This document shows positions 52,049 to 60,688 of a stretch of DNA of 64,000 nucleotides, piece after piece (position 1 is the first letter of the stretch; every line of letters starts with the position of its first letter). The stretch is from an uncultured Lachnospiraceae bacterium (GTDB lineage Bacteria > Bacillota > Clostridia > Lachnospirales > Lachnospiraceae). The notes below the pieces were generated by a model that was given only the letters and a program-made list of their open reading frames with translations, ran no database searches and was not told the DNA's origin. A program made the translations under genes and the position numbers. The stretch lies in NCBI GenBank assembly GCA_910577115.1, contig CAJTMC010000008.1, positions 1-64,000 of the forward strand, in the 5' to 3' direction.

Positions 52049-52702
52049 CTACCGCTCTCCTGTTGCCATATAAATCAACGCGTTGCAGATTGCTGCCGCA
52101 ACGTTGCTGCCGCCCTTTCTGCCTGCGGCGACAATATAGTCCACTCCTGCCTGCATGATAAGCTCCTTAGACCGGACGACATTGACAAAGCCCACAGGGG
52201 CGCCGATTACAAGCGCCGGTTTTAATTTTCCCTCACTGATTAGTTCACAAATCCGTACGAGCGCCGTCGGTGCATTTCCGACTGCGATAATCAATGGATT
52301 GTCCAGCTTTGCGGCCTTTTCCATACAGACGGCTGCCCTTGTGCAGCCTTGTCTTTTGGCCTCTGCGGCGACGTCTTCGTCTGCCATATAGCAGTATAGC
52401 GCACCACCCAGTTTTTCGAGTGACGCCTTATGCACGCCGGCTTTTGCCATATTGGTGTCTGTGACAATGCATGCACCGCTCTTTAACGCTGCAAGCGTCT
52501 TTTCCACTGCATGTTCCGAAAATTTCAGATTATCCAGATAGTCAAAATCTGCCGTCGTATGAATGACGCGTTTGATTACCGGCTTTTGCAGCGCGTCAAT
52601 TTTTCTGTCTTTGGGCAGCTCGCTTTCTATGATTGCAAAGCTTCTGTTTTCAATCTGCTCCGGCAGTATCGTTTCCAATTCGATTTTCATTTTGATCACC
52701 AT
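52049..52702 (-). CDS. cbiC: Cobalt-precorrin-8 methylmutase
   Basis: Moves the methyl group from C11 to C12 to give cobyrinate. The active-site His lies in KRVIHTTADFDY (H48); further family blocks are VTDTNMAKAGV, VGNAPTALVRICELI and GAPVGFVNVVRSKE. Length 217 is normal. The exact start among three close in-frame candidates (ATG, GTG, ATG) is unsure; AAGGAG best serves the GTG. Ends ten bases before cobT. Confidence 0.93.
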   Translation of the reverse strand: MVIKMKIELETILPEQIENRSFAIIESELPKDRKIDALQKPVIKRVIHTTADFDYLDNLKFSEHAVEKTLAALKSGACIVTDTNMAKAGVHKASLEKLGGALYCYMADEDVAAEAKRQGCTRAAVCMEKAAKLDNPLIIAVGNAPTALVRICELISEGKLKPALVIGAPVGFVNVVRSKELIMQAGVDYIVAAGRKGGSNVAAAICNALIYMATGER

Positions 52703-52802
52703 GCTCCTTCCAAGGTCTTTGGGTTCTTTTTCAAGCCTTTATATCTGCACTGTTTCCTGTGTGGGGTCGCGCTGACAAAGCCTGTTGGTTATTTTCAGAC
52801 GG

Positions 52803-54347
52803 TTACTGTCTGTTCAGAATGCGGTACAGTCTGTCCATGTCCATATTGTTGCGAACAGTATCGGCAAGGAGATTGTACTGCTGCTGCCTGTATGTCTCCC
52901 TGTCATAATGCGCTGTATTTTCCATGCGCAGGCCTTTCTGTTCCAACAGCGCCTGCACAATCGCGTCTGCTACGCCGTCCTCGTCGAAAATTCCATGAAC
53001 ATATGTTCCGTATATATTTTGACATTGTGTCCCGTCCAAGAGACCGTTTGACAATTCACCGAATGCCTCACCATTTTGCGTGCAATTCTGCATATTATCC
53101 CGTATCCTATCCTGCATACGGACTGTATTTCCATGATGAATTTCATAGCCCGTAAATGACATTCCTGTCAGTTTTTCCAGTGTGCCGTTTATTTTTCGAA
53201 ACGCTCCGCGCACCTGTGTCCGATGCTTTTTTTCCTCAAATACCGTAACAATCGGCAGCAGTCCTATTCCCTTTACGTACGCCCCGCCCTCTACATTGTC
53301 CGGATCGCGTATTTCCTGTCCAAGCATCTGATAACCGCCGCAGATGCCAAATATGGTCACGCCCTGCTGCGCCGCTTTCTGTATCGCCGCCTCCAATCCG
53401 CTCTGTCTTAGCCACAGTAAATCCGACATGGTGCTTTTGGTTCCCGGCAGCAGAATAAGGTCCGCATTTTTTAGTCCCGCTGGCGATTCCGTATAAGAAA
53501 CCGAAACCTGTTCAAATTGTTCAAATACCGAAAAATCCGTAAAGTTGGAAATTCTCGGAAGCCTTACAATGACAATTTTTACAGGTTTTTCACTGTTATA
53601 TCCATGACGGTGAATATCCTCAGAGAGCCGCCGTGAAAGACTGTCCTCATCATCAAGATCAATCCGCATATACGGCAGTGTACCAATCACGGGAACTCCT
53701 GTCAGTGTCTCAATCTGAGTAAGTCCCGTATCCAATATGCTTTTGTCACCTCGGAATTTGTTGATAAGCAATCCCTTTACCCGCTGCTGTTCGTCTTTGC
53801 CCAATAGCTTTAACGTGCCGTAAAGCTGGGCAAACACCCCGCCTCTGTCAATGTCTCCCACAAGAAGAACAGGCGCGTCCGCCATTTTTGCCATTCCCAT
53901 ATTAACAATATCATTTTCTTTGAGGTTGATTTCCGCGGGACTTCCGGCACCTTCTATTACAATAATATCATAAAGCGCTTCCAGCGCATGATAGGCCTTT
54001 TTGATCTCGGGCACAAGCTCCTGTTTTCTCCTGTAATACTCCGCCGCTTTCATATTACCGCGCACCTCGCCGTTTACAATGACCTGCGAGCCTGTATCGC
54101 TGTTTGGTTTTAGCAGAATCGGGTTCATTTGTACGGAGGGTTCAATCCCTGCCGCTTGTGCCTGCATGACCTGCGCCCTTCCCATTTCCAACCCTTCATT
54201 TGTGATGTAGGAATTCAGCGCCATGTTTTGGGATTTAAACGGACATACACGAAAACCGTCCTGTTTGAAGATTCTGCATAATGCTGCCGCTACAAAGCTT
54301 TTTCCCACGTTGGACATGGTGCCCTGAACCATAATTGCTTTCGCCAT
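52803..54347 (-). CDS. cobQ: Cobyric acid synthase
   Basis: Amidates adenosylcobyrinate a,c-diamide at four side chains (CbiP in the anaerobic route). N-terminal ATPase domain: MVQGTMSNVGKSFVAAAL (P-loop), PFKSQNMALNSY, VIEGAGSPAEINL, and a C-terminal triad amidotransferase with FGICGGYQMLG (nucleophile C335) and YVHGIFDEDG. Length 514 is typical. A gap of about 90 bases separates it from cbiB upstream. Confidence 0.93.
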   Translation of the reverse strand: MAKAIMVQGTMSNVGKSFVAAALCRIFKQDGFRVCPFKSQNMALNSYITNEGLEMGRAQVMQAQAAGIEPSVQMNPILLKPNSDTGSQVIVNGEVRGNMKAAEYYRRKQELVPEIKKAYHALEALYDIIVIEGAGSPAEINLKENDIVNMGMAKMADAPVLLVGDIDRGGVFAQLYGTLKLLGKDEQQRVKGLLINKFRGDKSILDTGLTQIETLTGVPVIGTLPYMRIDLDDEDSLSRRLSEDIHRHGYNSEKPVKIVIVRLPRISNFTDFSVFEQFEQVSVSYTESPAGLKNADLILLPGTKSTMSDLLWLRQSGLEAAIQKAAQQGVTIFGICGGYQMLGQEIRDPDNVEGGAYVKGIGLLPIVTVFEEKKHRTQVRGAFRKINGTLEKLTGMSFTGYEIHHGNTVRMQDRIRDNMQNCTQNGEAFGELSNGLLDGTQCQNIYGTYVHGIFDEDGVADAIVQALLEQKGLRMENTAHYDRETYRQQQYNLLADTVRNNMDMDRLYRILNRQ

Positions 54348-54438
54348 AAATCCCCTCCATTTGACTGTGAGCTTTTTATTTCAATAATTTACGCTGCCGC
54401 ACTTTCCTTTTGCATAAAAAATTCATTTGATACCGCTG

Positions 54439-55419
54439 TCAGCTGTGAAATAGCAGAATACCTGTCAGAATGCGCATCACGCCAAGCACAACTGCTGCCA
54501 TGATTACCGTACCATACAAAAGCCTGTTGGCACGTCTGATGTCCTCTGCCTCTATGGCTCTGCGTGCGTCTCCGACGGTTTCCTTGTGATGAATCCTGCC
54601 AAAATAAACGGTATCTCCCAGCAGGCGCAATCCCAACGCTCCGGCACAGACAGATTCGGTTTGTGCAGAATTGGGGCTTTGCGACTTTTTTCTGTCCCGC
54701 AGAAAAATTCTCCACGCATTTTTGCCGTCAAATCCGGCTAAATATGACACAAGTGTCATAAATATTGCAGCAAGCCTTGACGGTATGAAGTTCCACACAT
54801 CGTCCATTTTTGCCGCAGTTCTTCCAAAATCCAAATAGGTTTCATTTTGGTATCCAAGCATGGAATCCATTGTATTGACTGCCTTGTATACAAAGCCAAG
54901 CACCGCTCCCCCCAGCATCATATAAAACATTGGCGCAATGCTTCCGTCAGATGTGTTCTCCGCTACGGTTTCTACTGCCGCTCTCGCCACGCCATCCGCG
55001 TCAAGCTGCTTTGTATCCCTGCCTACAATCATTGATACCTGATATCTTGCTTTTACAATATCCTGTTCCGCAAGCGCCTGATACACTTTCATGCTCTCGT
55101 CCTTTAACGATTTTGTCGCCATAATCTGACAGCACATGGCAGATGCAGTCATGCAGTAAAGCAACGGATTGATGCGCCATGCCGCATACAAAACCGCAGC
55201 CGGAACCGCACCGGAAACCATTATCACGATAAACCACAGAACCATTCCCGCCAGCCGCTTTCCTTTTGCCGTATCCGGAAAAAGCATTCTGAACCGGATT
55301 TCCAAAGCGGTGATCAGTTTTCCGATAAAGCATACCGGATGGGGTATTTTATGCGGATCACCAACGATAAAATCAAGCAAAATTCCTACCGCAACGGCGA
55401 TTGTCGTGTATCCGTACAT
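54439..55419 (-). CDS. cbiB: Adenosylcobinamide-phosphate synthase
   Basis: Membrane enzyme attaching aminopropanol phosphate to cobyric acid. Motifs: LLDFIVGDPHKIPHPV near the start, ARAAVETVAENTSDGSIAP, YKAVNTMDSMLGYQN, FIPSRLAAI and CAGALGLRL. Several hydrophobic helices. The ATG giving MYGYTTI was chosen because an upstream ATG lies inside a hairpin and would add non-family residues. Copy 3 of the 18-base repeat is inside the gene, in opposite orientation. Confidence 0.92.
   Translation of the reverse strand: MYGYTTIAVAVGILLDFIVGDPHKIPHPVCFIGKLITALEIRFRMLFPDTAKGKRLAGMVLWFIVIMVSGAVPAAVLYAAWRINPLLYCMTASAMCCQIMATKSLKDESMKVYQALAEQDIVKARYQVSMIVGRDTKQLDADGVARAAVETVAENTSDGSIAPMFYMMLGGAVLGFVYKAVNTMDSMLGYQNETYLDFGRTAAKMDDVWNFIPSRLAAIFMTLVSYLAGFDGKNAWRIFLRDRKKSQSPNSAQTESVCAGALGLRLLGDTVYFGRIHHKETVGDARRAIEAEDIRRANRLLYGTVIMAAVVLGVMRILTGILLFHS
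54745..54762 (+). repeat. 18-base repeated element, copy 3
   Basis: Plus-strand TGACACAAGTGTCATAAA in cbiB, antisense to the gene; copies 1 and 2 are in sense with theirs. Confidence 0.75.
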
Positions 55420-55468
55420 ACTGAATAACCGTACTCCTTTCTTACCTGCGAAATCCCAAGACTGTACA

Positions 55469-55559
55469 AAGAATGCCCTGTTTTTGGGCATTCTTCCTGC
55501 GTGAAGCTTTAGAAGTTCTTAGTCCGCGTTTTTTGCGGGCTTAGAACTTCTCTTCACGC
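55469..55559 (-). other. Two adjacent hairpins between cbiA and cbiB
   Basis: A long stem (55499-55559; GCGTGAAG with CTTCACGC outside, AGAAGTTCT with AGAACTTCT inside) contains the cbiA stop codon. A second perfect 10-bp stem (AAGAATGCCC at 55469-55478 with 55486-55495) follows. On the minus strand only short T-runs follow, so they may attenuate transcription or protect mRNA ends inside the operon. Confidence 0.6.
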
Positions 55560-56898
55560 TATAATCCGCACACTTTTCCACAAAGTTTATTGCAAACTGT
55601 GGATTTGCATAATAATGAATATGCGGAAATCCCGCAAGGAGGTTATCGGCTGCGCAAAAGCTGCACCACTCCCTGTCTCCCTTTTCTGTGCGAAACGTAT
55701 CTGCTGCCAAATCGGAAACACACCTGTGAAATTCATGTGCCCTGATTTTATCTCCCGTCTTGCAAAGAAGATTATCTTTGAATGCCACCAGTTCCACATA
55801 GCCAAAATGCTGCAGTTTTTCGGTAAAAATGCATGTGCCGTCTAACACACCTGCCATTTGATTTGTTGTGCCGTTTGGCGTGGTGATTTCCCTGTGGAGA
55901 TATAGGAAACCGCCGCACTCCGCATGTGTGGGAAGCCCTGCTTGGATTTTCTCCTTTATATCCTGCCGCATAGCATGATTTTTTTCCAGCACATCTGCGT
56001 AAAGCTCGGGATATCCGCCTCCTAAAATAAGACCGTCGATATCCTTTGGAAGCTGTTGATCCGCAATCGGTGAAAATTCCACAATCTCACTTCCAAGTTC
56101 TCTTAAAAGCTCCAAGTTATCTTCGTAATAAAAGCAAAACGCCTTATCTCTTGCAACAGCGATGCGTAGTTGTTTTTTGCCCTGCGTACCGATTTGCAAA
56201 TTCTCTTTGATATTCAGCGGTTTTGCCTTCTGCGCCAATTCTAAAATGCCCTCGAGGTCAATATATTGTTCTGCCAGCTCCGCCAAAATCTGCATTTTTT
56301 CTTTTAAATCCGCAATTTCGTCTACAGTAATTAATCCAAGATGTCTGCTTCCAATTTCTGCTTTTTTTGTTTTGGGAAAACAACCCAGAACCCGAATGTT
56401 ATTTTTTTCACAATACGCCTTCATGGCAGGATAGAGCGACGGGGCAAGCTGATTGAATATCACGCCTTTTATGTGGGAATCCTCTTTAAAATTCACATAG
56501 CCGTCTATTACTGCCTGAACGGATCTTCCCATGCCCTTGCAGGGTACAACGAGAACAACCGGTGTTTCGGTATCCCTTGCAAGTGCGTAGGAGCTTGCCG
56601 TATCTTCCATGCCAAGTCCGTCATAATATCCCATAACGCCCTCAATCACTGCGATATCCATGCCGCGTGTATTTTTGTATAACAATGCGTTGAGCGTTTT
56701 TCTGTCCATAAAATAGCCGTCGAGATTACGCGATTTTGTTCCGATAATCTTGCTGTGAAACATCGGGTCAATGAAGTCGGGACCACATTTAAAGGCGGCG
56801 GTTTTGCGCCTTCTGTTGACTAATGCCTGCAGTACGGCACACACGATTGTCGTCTTTCCGCTTCCGCTGGCAGTGCCTGCTATCATAATTCTTTGCAT
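55519..56898 (-). CDS. cbiA: Cobyrinate a,c-diamide synthase
   Basis: Glutamine-dependent amidation of the a and c side chains. P-loop IAGTASGSGKTTIVCA at the start, KCGPDFIDPMFH, VIEGVMGYYDG, and the amidotransferase nucleophile C328 in THAECGGFLYL. Length 459 is typical. The last dozen codons (SVKRSSKPAKNAD) are encoded by one arm and the loop of a large hairpin, so the C-terminus may be a late addition. Confidence 0.93.
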   Translation of the reverse strand: MQRIMIAGTASGSGKTTIVCAVLQALVNRRRKTAAFKCGPDFIDPMFHSKIIGTKSRNLDGYFMDRKTLNALLYKNTRGMDIAVIEGVMGYYDGLGMEDTASSYALARDTETPVVLVVPCKGMGRSVQAVIDGYVNFKEDSHIKGVIFNQLAPSLYPAMKAYCEKNNIRVLGCFPKTKKAEIGSRHLGLITVDEIADLKEKMQILAELAEQYIDLEGILELAQKAKPLNIKENLQIGTQGKKQLRIAVARDKAFCFYYEDNLELLRELGSEIVEFSPIADQQLPKDIDGLILGGGYPELYADVLEKNHAMRQDIKEKIQAGLPTHAECGGFLYLHREITTPNGTTNQMAGVLDGTCIFTEKLQHFGYVELVAFKDNLLCKTGDKIRAHEFHRCVSDLAADTFRTEKGDREWCSFCAADNLLAGFPHIHYYANPQFAINFVEKCADYSVKRSSKPAKNAD

Positions 56899-56951
56899 CT
56901 GTTCTCTTTCTCCCTTGCCCCAACTGCTTTATACGCTCCACAATCTCAGCA

Positions 56952-57722
56952 TCATTCTTTGCTCCTGTCCGCTTTCAACCCCTGCAAATAACACTCCAGC
57001 TCCTCTATTGTAATACCGTCTTCCTTTGGCCTTTCCACTACCAAAAGCGAAATCCCCAGCTCTTGCACCGCACCTGCCTTCTGCGGAAGTCCGCCCTCAT
57101 CTCCGGTATCCTTTGAGACAAGATAGCGCGCATTGCATTGTCTGAGCATATTGACATTCTGCTGTTGTGTAAATGGTCCTTTTTCGCAGATTAAATGTTC
57201 CTTTGAATAGCCTGCGCAAAGCGCCGTTTGAACAGACTGTTCTATGGGAAGGATTCTCGCATATACTCTGTTCTCATAATCATTTACGTGTGTAAAACAT
57301 TCTAAGGCTTTGCTTCCCGTTGTTAAAAGCACATTTCCCTCATGCTCACAAAGGTACTCCGCCACTTGAGCCATATCGGAAAAGTAGACTGCATTTTCTA
57401 ATTTTGCGCCTTGTTCTCTGACAATTCTCAGATAATTGATATCACACGCACGACACGCATTTTTGACATTTCCCGTCACCTCTACCGCATAGGGGTGCGT
57501 CGCGTCAATCACAAGGGTAATTTGATGCTGGCGCAAAAAATCCTCAATTTGCTGCGCGTCCATTCTGCCCACAAGAACCTGACAAAATGAAAGCTCTTTT
57601 CCCAAAACCTGACTGCCATATGCCGTAGCCACGCTCACATAGCTTGCGATGCCAAACCGCTCCAATAATGCAATCACCCGTTTTCCTTCTGTCGTTCCAG
57701 CGAAAAGCATTACATTTTTCAT
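56952..57722 (-). CDS. cbiJ: Cobalt-precorrin-6A reductase
   Basis: NAD(P)H-dependent reductase of the macrocycle. Motifs: MLFAGTTEGKRVIALLE, VIDATHPYAVEVTGN, LLTTGSKALECF, KGPFTQQQNVNML and YLVSKDTGDEGGL, all typical for CbiJ/CobK. The internal ATG was chosen (AGGAAA 8 bases upstream); the longest frame would add 11 polar residues. Length about 256. Confidence 0.92.
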   Translation of the reverse strand: MKNVMLFAGTTEGKRVIALLERFGIASYVSVATAYGSQVLGKELSFCQVLVGRMDAQQIEDFLRQHQITLVIDATHPYAVEVTGNVKNACRACDINYLRIVREQGAKLENAVYFSDMAQVAEYLCEHEGNVLLTTGSKALECFTHVNDYENRVYARILPIEQSVQTALCAGYSKEHLICEKGPFTQQQNVNMLRQCNARYLVSKDTGDEGGLPQKAGAVQELGISLLVVERPKEDGITIEELECYLQGLKADRSKE

Positions 57723-57747
57723 ATGAATTTCCTGTTTTTCCTCTCTC

Positions 57748-58866
57748 CTATGCAAACCACAAATCTACCACATTGAGCGCCGCTGCGACCGTGATATGGT
57801 CTTTTATGGTCTTTTTTATGAACAGTGTTCCGCTGCTGCCTGCCACCGCGCTTCGCTCGCATACATTATCAGCGCCTGTGACACTCCCCACAAACTCCGA
57901 ACGATGAAAAGTTCCCGAAACGTTCATGAGTGTATCACTGTCAAACGTTTGAAAGGGCAATCCGTTTTCTTTGCAAAAATCTGTCAGTCCTTTTTCGGTT
58001 TGTTTTAAATTAATAGAGCATATCTTTTTTACTGACTGGAATGCTATCTTGTGTTCTGAAAGCACTTGACTGACTGCCGATGCAATCCGCTCTTTTGGTG
58101 TACCGCGCCGGCAGCCGATTCCAAGCGTAATCTGCTTTGGTATCAGCTGCAGCGCGCTGCTGTTTTCATGACAAATATCGTCATGACGATATTCGTCATG
58201 GCGATATTCGTCATGGCGATATTCGCCATATCTTTTCGCAGATATGACAATACCTCCGTCCTCTGCTTTTTCCCTGTCGTCTGTTATAATTACGGCATTG
58301 TCGGAAGGATTGTTTTTCAAACATACATTCTCTACGTACAGATATATTTTTTTCCCTTCAAGCAAATTCGCTGATACTTGTTTTGCCTTACGCATATCCG
58401 TTATAAACAACCCATTATTCTTCGCAAACACATCTACCGCAAATCTGCCATGCAAATCTGTTGCCGTTGTAATAACAGGAATGCCCCCCGTAATCTCTGC
58501 GCAAATTTCGGCAAGCAGATTAGCACCGCCCAAATGTCCGGACAATAGCGGTATGCAGAATTTTCCCATATCATCAATCACAACAACCGGCGAATCCGTC
58601 AGCTTGGATTTGACAAAACCGCTTATTTTCCGCACTGCAATTCCGACCGCACAAATAAATATCACTGCACACTTGCGTACAAAAGCCGCACCGATGATTT
58701 CCTCTGCGTCCACAAAGGCTTCAAGTTGTGCTTTCTCAAAACGGATATCGTTATACTTATGAAAAAGGTATCCCTTACACTGATACCCTCTGTCCGAAAG
58801 GCGCTCTGTCAATTCCGCGCAGCGCTCACCGCCCTGCCTCGTGTATGCCATTACTATTATCTCCAT
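57748..58866 (-). CDS. cbiG: Cobalt-precorrin-5A hydrolase with His-rich linker
   Basis: Opens the delta-lactone and releases acetaldehyde. N-terminal domain with FICAVGIAVRKISGF, VVVIDDMGKFCIPLLSGHLGGAN (cut: LLSGHLGGANLLAE), then a C-terminal domain with LGIGCRRGTPKERI and SEFVGSVTGADNVCERSA (shown in part). Between them lies a linker made of RHDEY repeats (EYRHDEYRHDEYRHDD) encoded by 15-bp tandem repeats, not part of the usual family. The ATG after GGGG was chosen; it overlaps cbiF by 41 bases. Confidence 0.92.
   Translation of the reverse strand: MEIIVMAYTRQGGERCAELTERLSDRGYQCKGYLFHKYNDIRFEKAQLEAFVDAEEIIGAAFVRKCAVIFICAVGIAVRKISGFVKSKLTDSPVVVIDDMGKFCIPLLSGHLGGANLLAEICAEITGGIPVITTATDLHGRFAVDVFAKNNGLFITDMRKAKQVSANLLEGKKIYLYVENVCLKNNPSDNAVIITDDREKAEDGGIVISAKRYGEYRHDEYRHDEYRHDDICHENSSALQLIPKQITLGIGCRRGTPKERIASAVSQVLSEHKIAFQSVKKICSINLKQTEKGLTDFCKENGLPFQTFDSDTLMNVSGTFHRSEFVGSVTGADNVCERSAVAGSSGTLFIKKTIKDHITVAAALNVVDLWFA
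58166..58225. repeat. 15-bp tandem repeat in cbiG, four copies
   Basis: Unit TCATGGCGATATTCG on the plus strand: 58166-58180 (diverged), 58181-58195, 58196-58210 and 58211-58225. Encodes YRHDE-type pentapeptides in the CbiG linker. Confidence 0.88.
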
Positions 58867-59608
58867 TCCGAAACCCCGTCGTAAATTCTGCATCGTACAA
58901 TTTTGACAGTTCATAATCATCTCCGAGAAAATACCCTACTGTGATAAGCGCTGTCTTTGTTATATCATGCTCTTTTGCAGCCACTGCAAGCTCCGACACC
59001 GTACAGCGTATCACCTTCTGTTCCGGCCATGTCGCCTTGTAAACAATGGCCGCCGGTGTATCCGCCTGATATCCGCCTGCAATTAATTCCTCTGTCAGCT
59101 CTTTTAAAAGCCCCATGCTTAAAAAAATTACCATTGTAGCCTGATGCGCCGCTAAGTCTCTCATGCGCTCCTGTTCTCGCACTGGTGTTCTTCCTGCCAT
59201 TCTCGTAATGATGACAGACTGTGACACCCCCGGAAGCGTGTACTCCGCCTTTAAAGCAGCTGCCGCACCGCAAAACGAACTTACGCCCGGACACACCTCA
59301 TATGCAATACCCGCACTTTTGAGTCTGTCCATCTGCTCCCGAATTGCCCCATACACCGAAGGATCCCCTGTATGCAGCCGGACGGTCATAAGTCCTTTTG
59401 CTTCTGCCTGTTTCATCAATTCAATCACTTCATCTAAATGAAGATACGCACTGTTATGTATTTGACAATCCTTGCCTGCGTATTCCAAAAGCGCAGGATT
59501 TACAAGAGATCCTGCATAAATGATGACATCTGCTTCCTCCAACAGCCGCTTTCCTCTGATTGTTATTAAATCTACCGCGCCGCTGCCTGCGCCGACAAAA
59601 TGTACCAT
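58826..59608 (-). CDS. cbiF: Cobalt-precorrin-4 C11-methyltransferase
   Basis: TP-methylase of the CbiF/CobM type: VHFVGAGSGAVDLITIRG, ADVIIYAGSLVNPALLE, RLHTGDPSVYGAIREQ, CPGVSSFCGAAAAL and IFLSMGLLKEL. The second IYAGSL and HTGDPS motifs are characteristic. Length 260 fits. It starts one base from the cobD stop. Confidence 0.93.
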   Translation of the reverse strand: MVHFVGAGSGAVDLITIRGKRLLEEADVIIYAGSLVNPALLEYAGKDCQIHNSAYLHLDEVIELMKQAEAKGLMTVRLHTGDPSVYGAIREQMDRLKSAGIAYEVCPGVSSFCGAAAALKAEYTLPGVSQSVIITRMAGRTPVREQERMRDLAAHQATMVIFLSMGLLKELTEELIAGGYQADTPAAIVYKATWPEQKVIRCTVSELAVAAKEHDITKTALITVGYFLGDDYELSKLYDAEFTTGFRNGDNSNGIHEAGR

Positions 59609-60658
59609 TTATGTTTCCCCTTCCTCCAGCACAATCCGCATCGCTTCAAGCAGCCGCACATTTTCGTCATGCGTCCGCACTGCGATACGGTAATAGCCCC
59701 TGCTAAGTCCTTGATAGTTGCTGCAATCCCTTATTAAAAAGCCTTTTTTTAACAGCTTCTCTTTTAAGGAAACCGCACAGTAGAAAAATATAAAATTTGC
59801 ACTCCCCGCAAACACTCTGCATCCAAGACTGCAAAGCGCTCCGGCAAGATATGCTCTCTCTTGCAGCAAATAGTTTCTTGAATATTCTGCAAATGCCGTC
59901 CGGTCAAGCGCTGCAATCCCTGCTCTCTGTGCAAGTGTGGAAACCGGCCACGATTGTCTTTGACGGTATATTTTTTCAAAAAGCGCATGGTTGCCGGAAA
60001 TCGCATATCCTAAACGCAATCCGGCAAGCGCAAACATTTTTGTAAAAGATTTCAGAATAACAAGACACGCCCTGCCTGCTATTTCGCCAAGCAGCGAATA
60101 GTCTCCGGGCATATCAAGAAATTCGTTAAAGCACTCGTCAAGCACAAGTAAAATGTCTTTTTTTTCACAAATATCCGCAATGCGGACAAGCCGCTTTTTA
60201 TCTGTCACTGCACCTGTTGGATTGTTTGGAACGCACAAAAACACCATATCCAAATCCACGGTAAGTTCTTTCTCAAAATCCGATGTCAGAATAAAATCAT
60301 GCTCCTGTAAAAGCATATGGTACCGTATGTTTGCATCTGCTGCCTTCAATGCCGTCTCGTACTCCGAAAAGCAAGGCGCTGTCAGCAATGCCTGTTTGGG
60401 TCTGTGCGCATACACAATCGAAAAAATCAAGTCTGCCGCGCCATTTCCGCAAATCACGTCATCAGCCTCACAGCCTGCATTTTTTGCAATTTTCTCTCTG
60501 AGTGCCTTGCACGACCAGTCAGGATAGCTGCCAAGCGCATTGACACTTGAAATCACTGCCTCCGATATCTCTGACGGCACTTTGAGTGGATTGATATTTG
60601 CCGAAAAGTCTGTGATGTTTTCATAAGCGTAGCTGTCACCGCCATGCCCGTACTTCAT
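59609..60658 (-). CDS. cobD: L-threonine-O-3-phosphate decarboxylase
   Basis: PLP enzyme making (R)-1-amino-2-propanol phosphate for CbiB. HisC-like fold: KYGHGGDSY at the start (typical of CobD), FSANINPL, GNGAADLIF, VPNNPTGAV, and the PLP Lys K207 in LKSFTKMFALAGLRLGY. The internal ATG was chosen, since GGAGG lies seven bases upstream. Histidinol-phosphate aminotransferase is the alternative, but the context and N-terminus favour CobD. Confidence 0.9.
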   Translation of the reverse strand: MKYGHGGDSYAYENITDFSANINPLKVPSEISEAVISSVNALGSYPDWSCKALREKIAKNAGCEADDVICGNGAADLIFSIVYAHRPKQALLTAPCFSEYETALKAADANIRYHMLLQEHDFILTSDFEKELTVDLDMVFLCVPNNPTGAVTDKKRLVRIADICEKKDILLVLDECFNEFLDMPGDYSLLGEIAGRACLVILKSFTKMFALAGLRLGYAISGNHALFEKIYRQRQSWPVSTLAQRAGIAALDRTAFAEYSRNYLLQERAYLAGALCSLGCRVFAGSANFIFFYCAVSLKEKLLKKGFLIRDCSNYQGLSRGYYRIAVRTHDENVRLLEAMRIVLEEGET

Positions 60659-60688
60659 AAGCAGTCCTCCGTTCAATTTTTGTCATTT

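Noticed and set aside
54389..54715. Separate 108-codon gene at the end of cbiB
   Set aside because: Lies almost wholly within cbiB in another frame, with no ribosome site and a low-complexity Arg/Gln/His composition.
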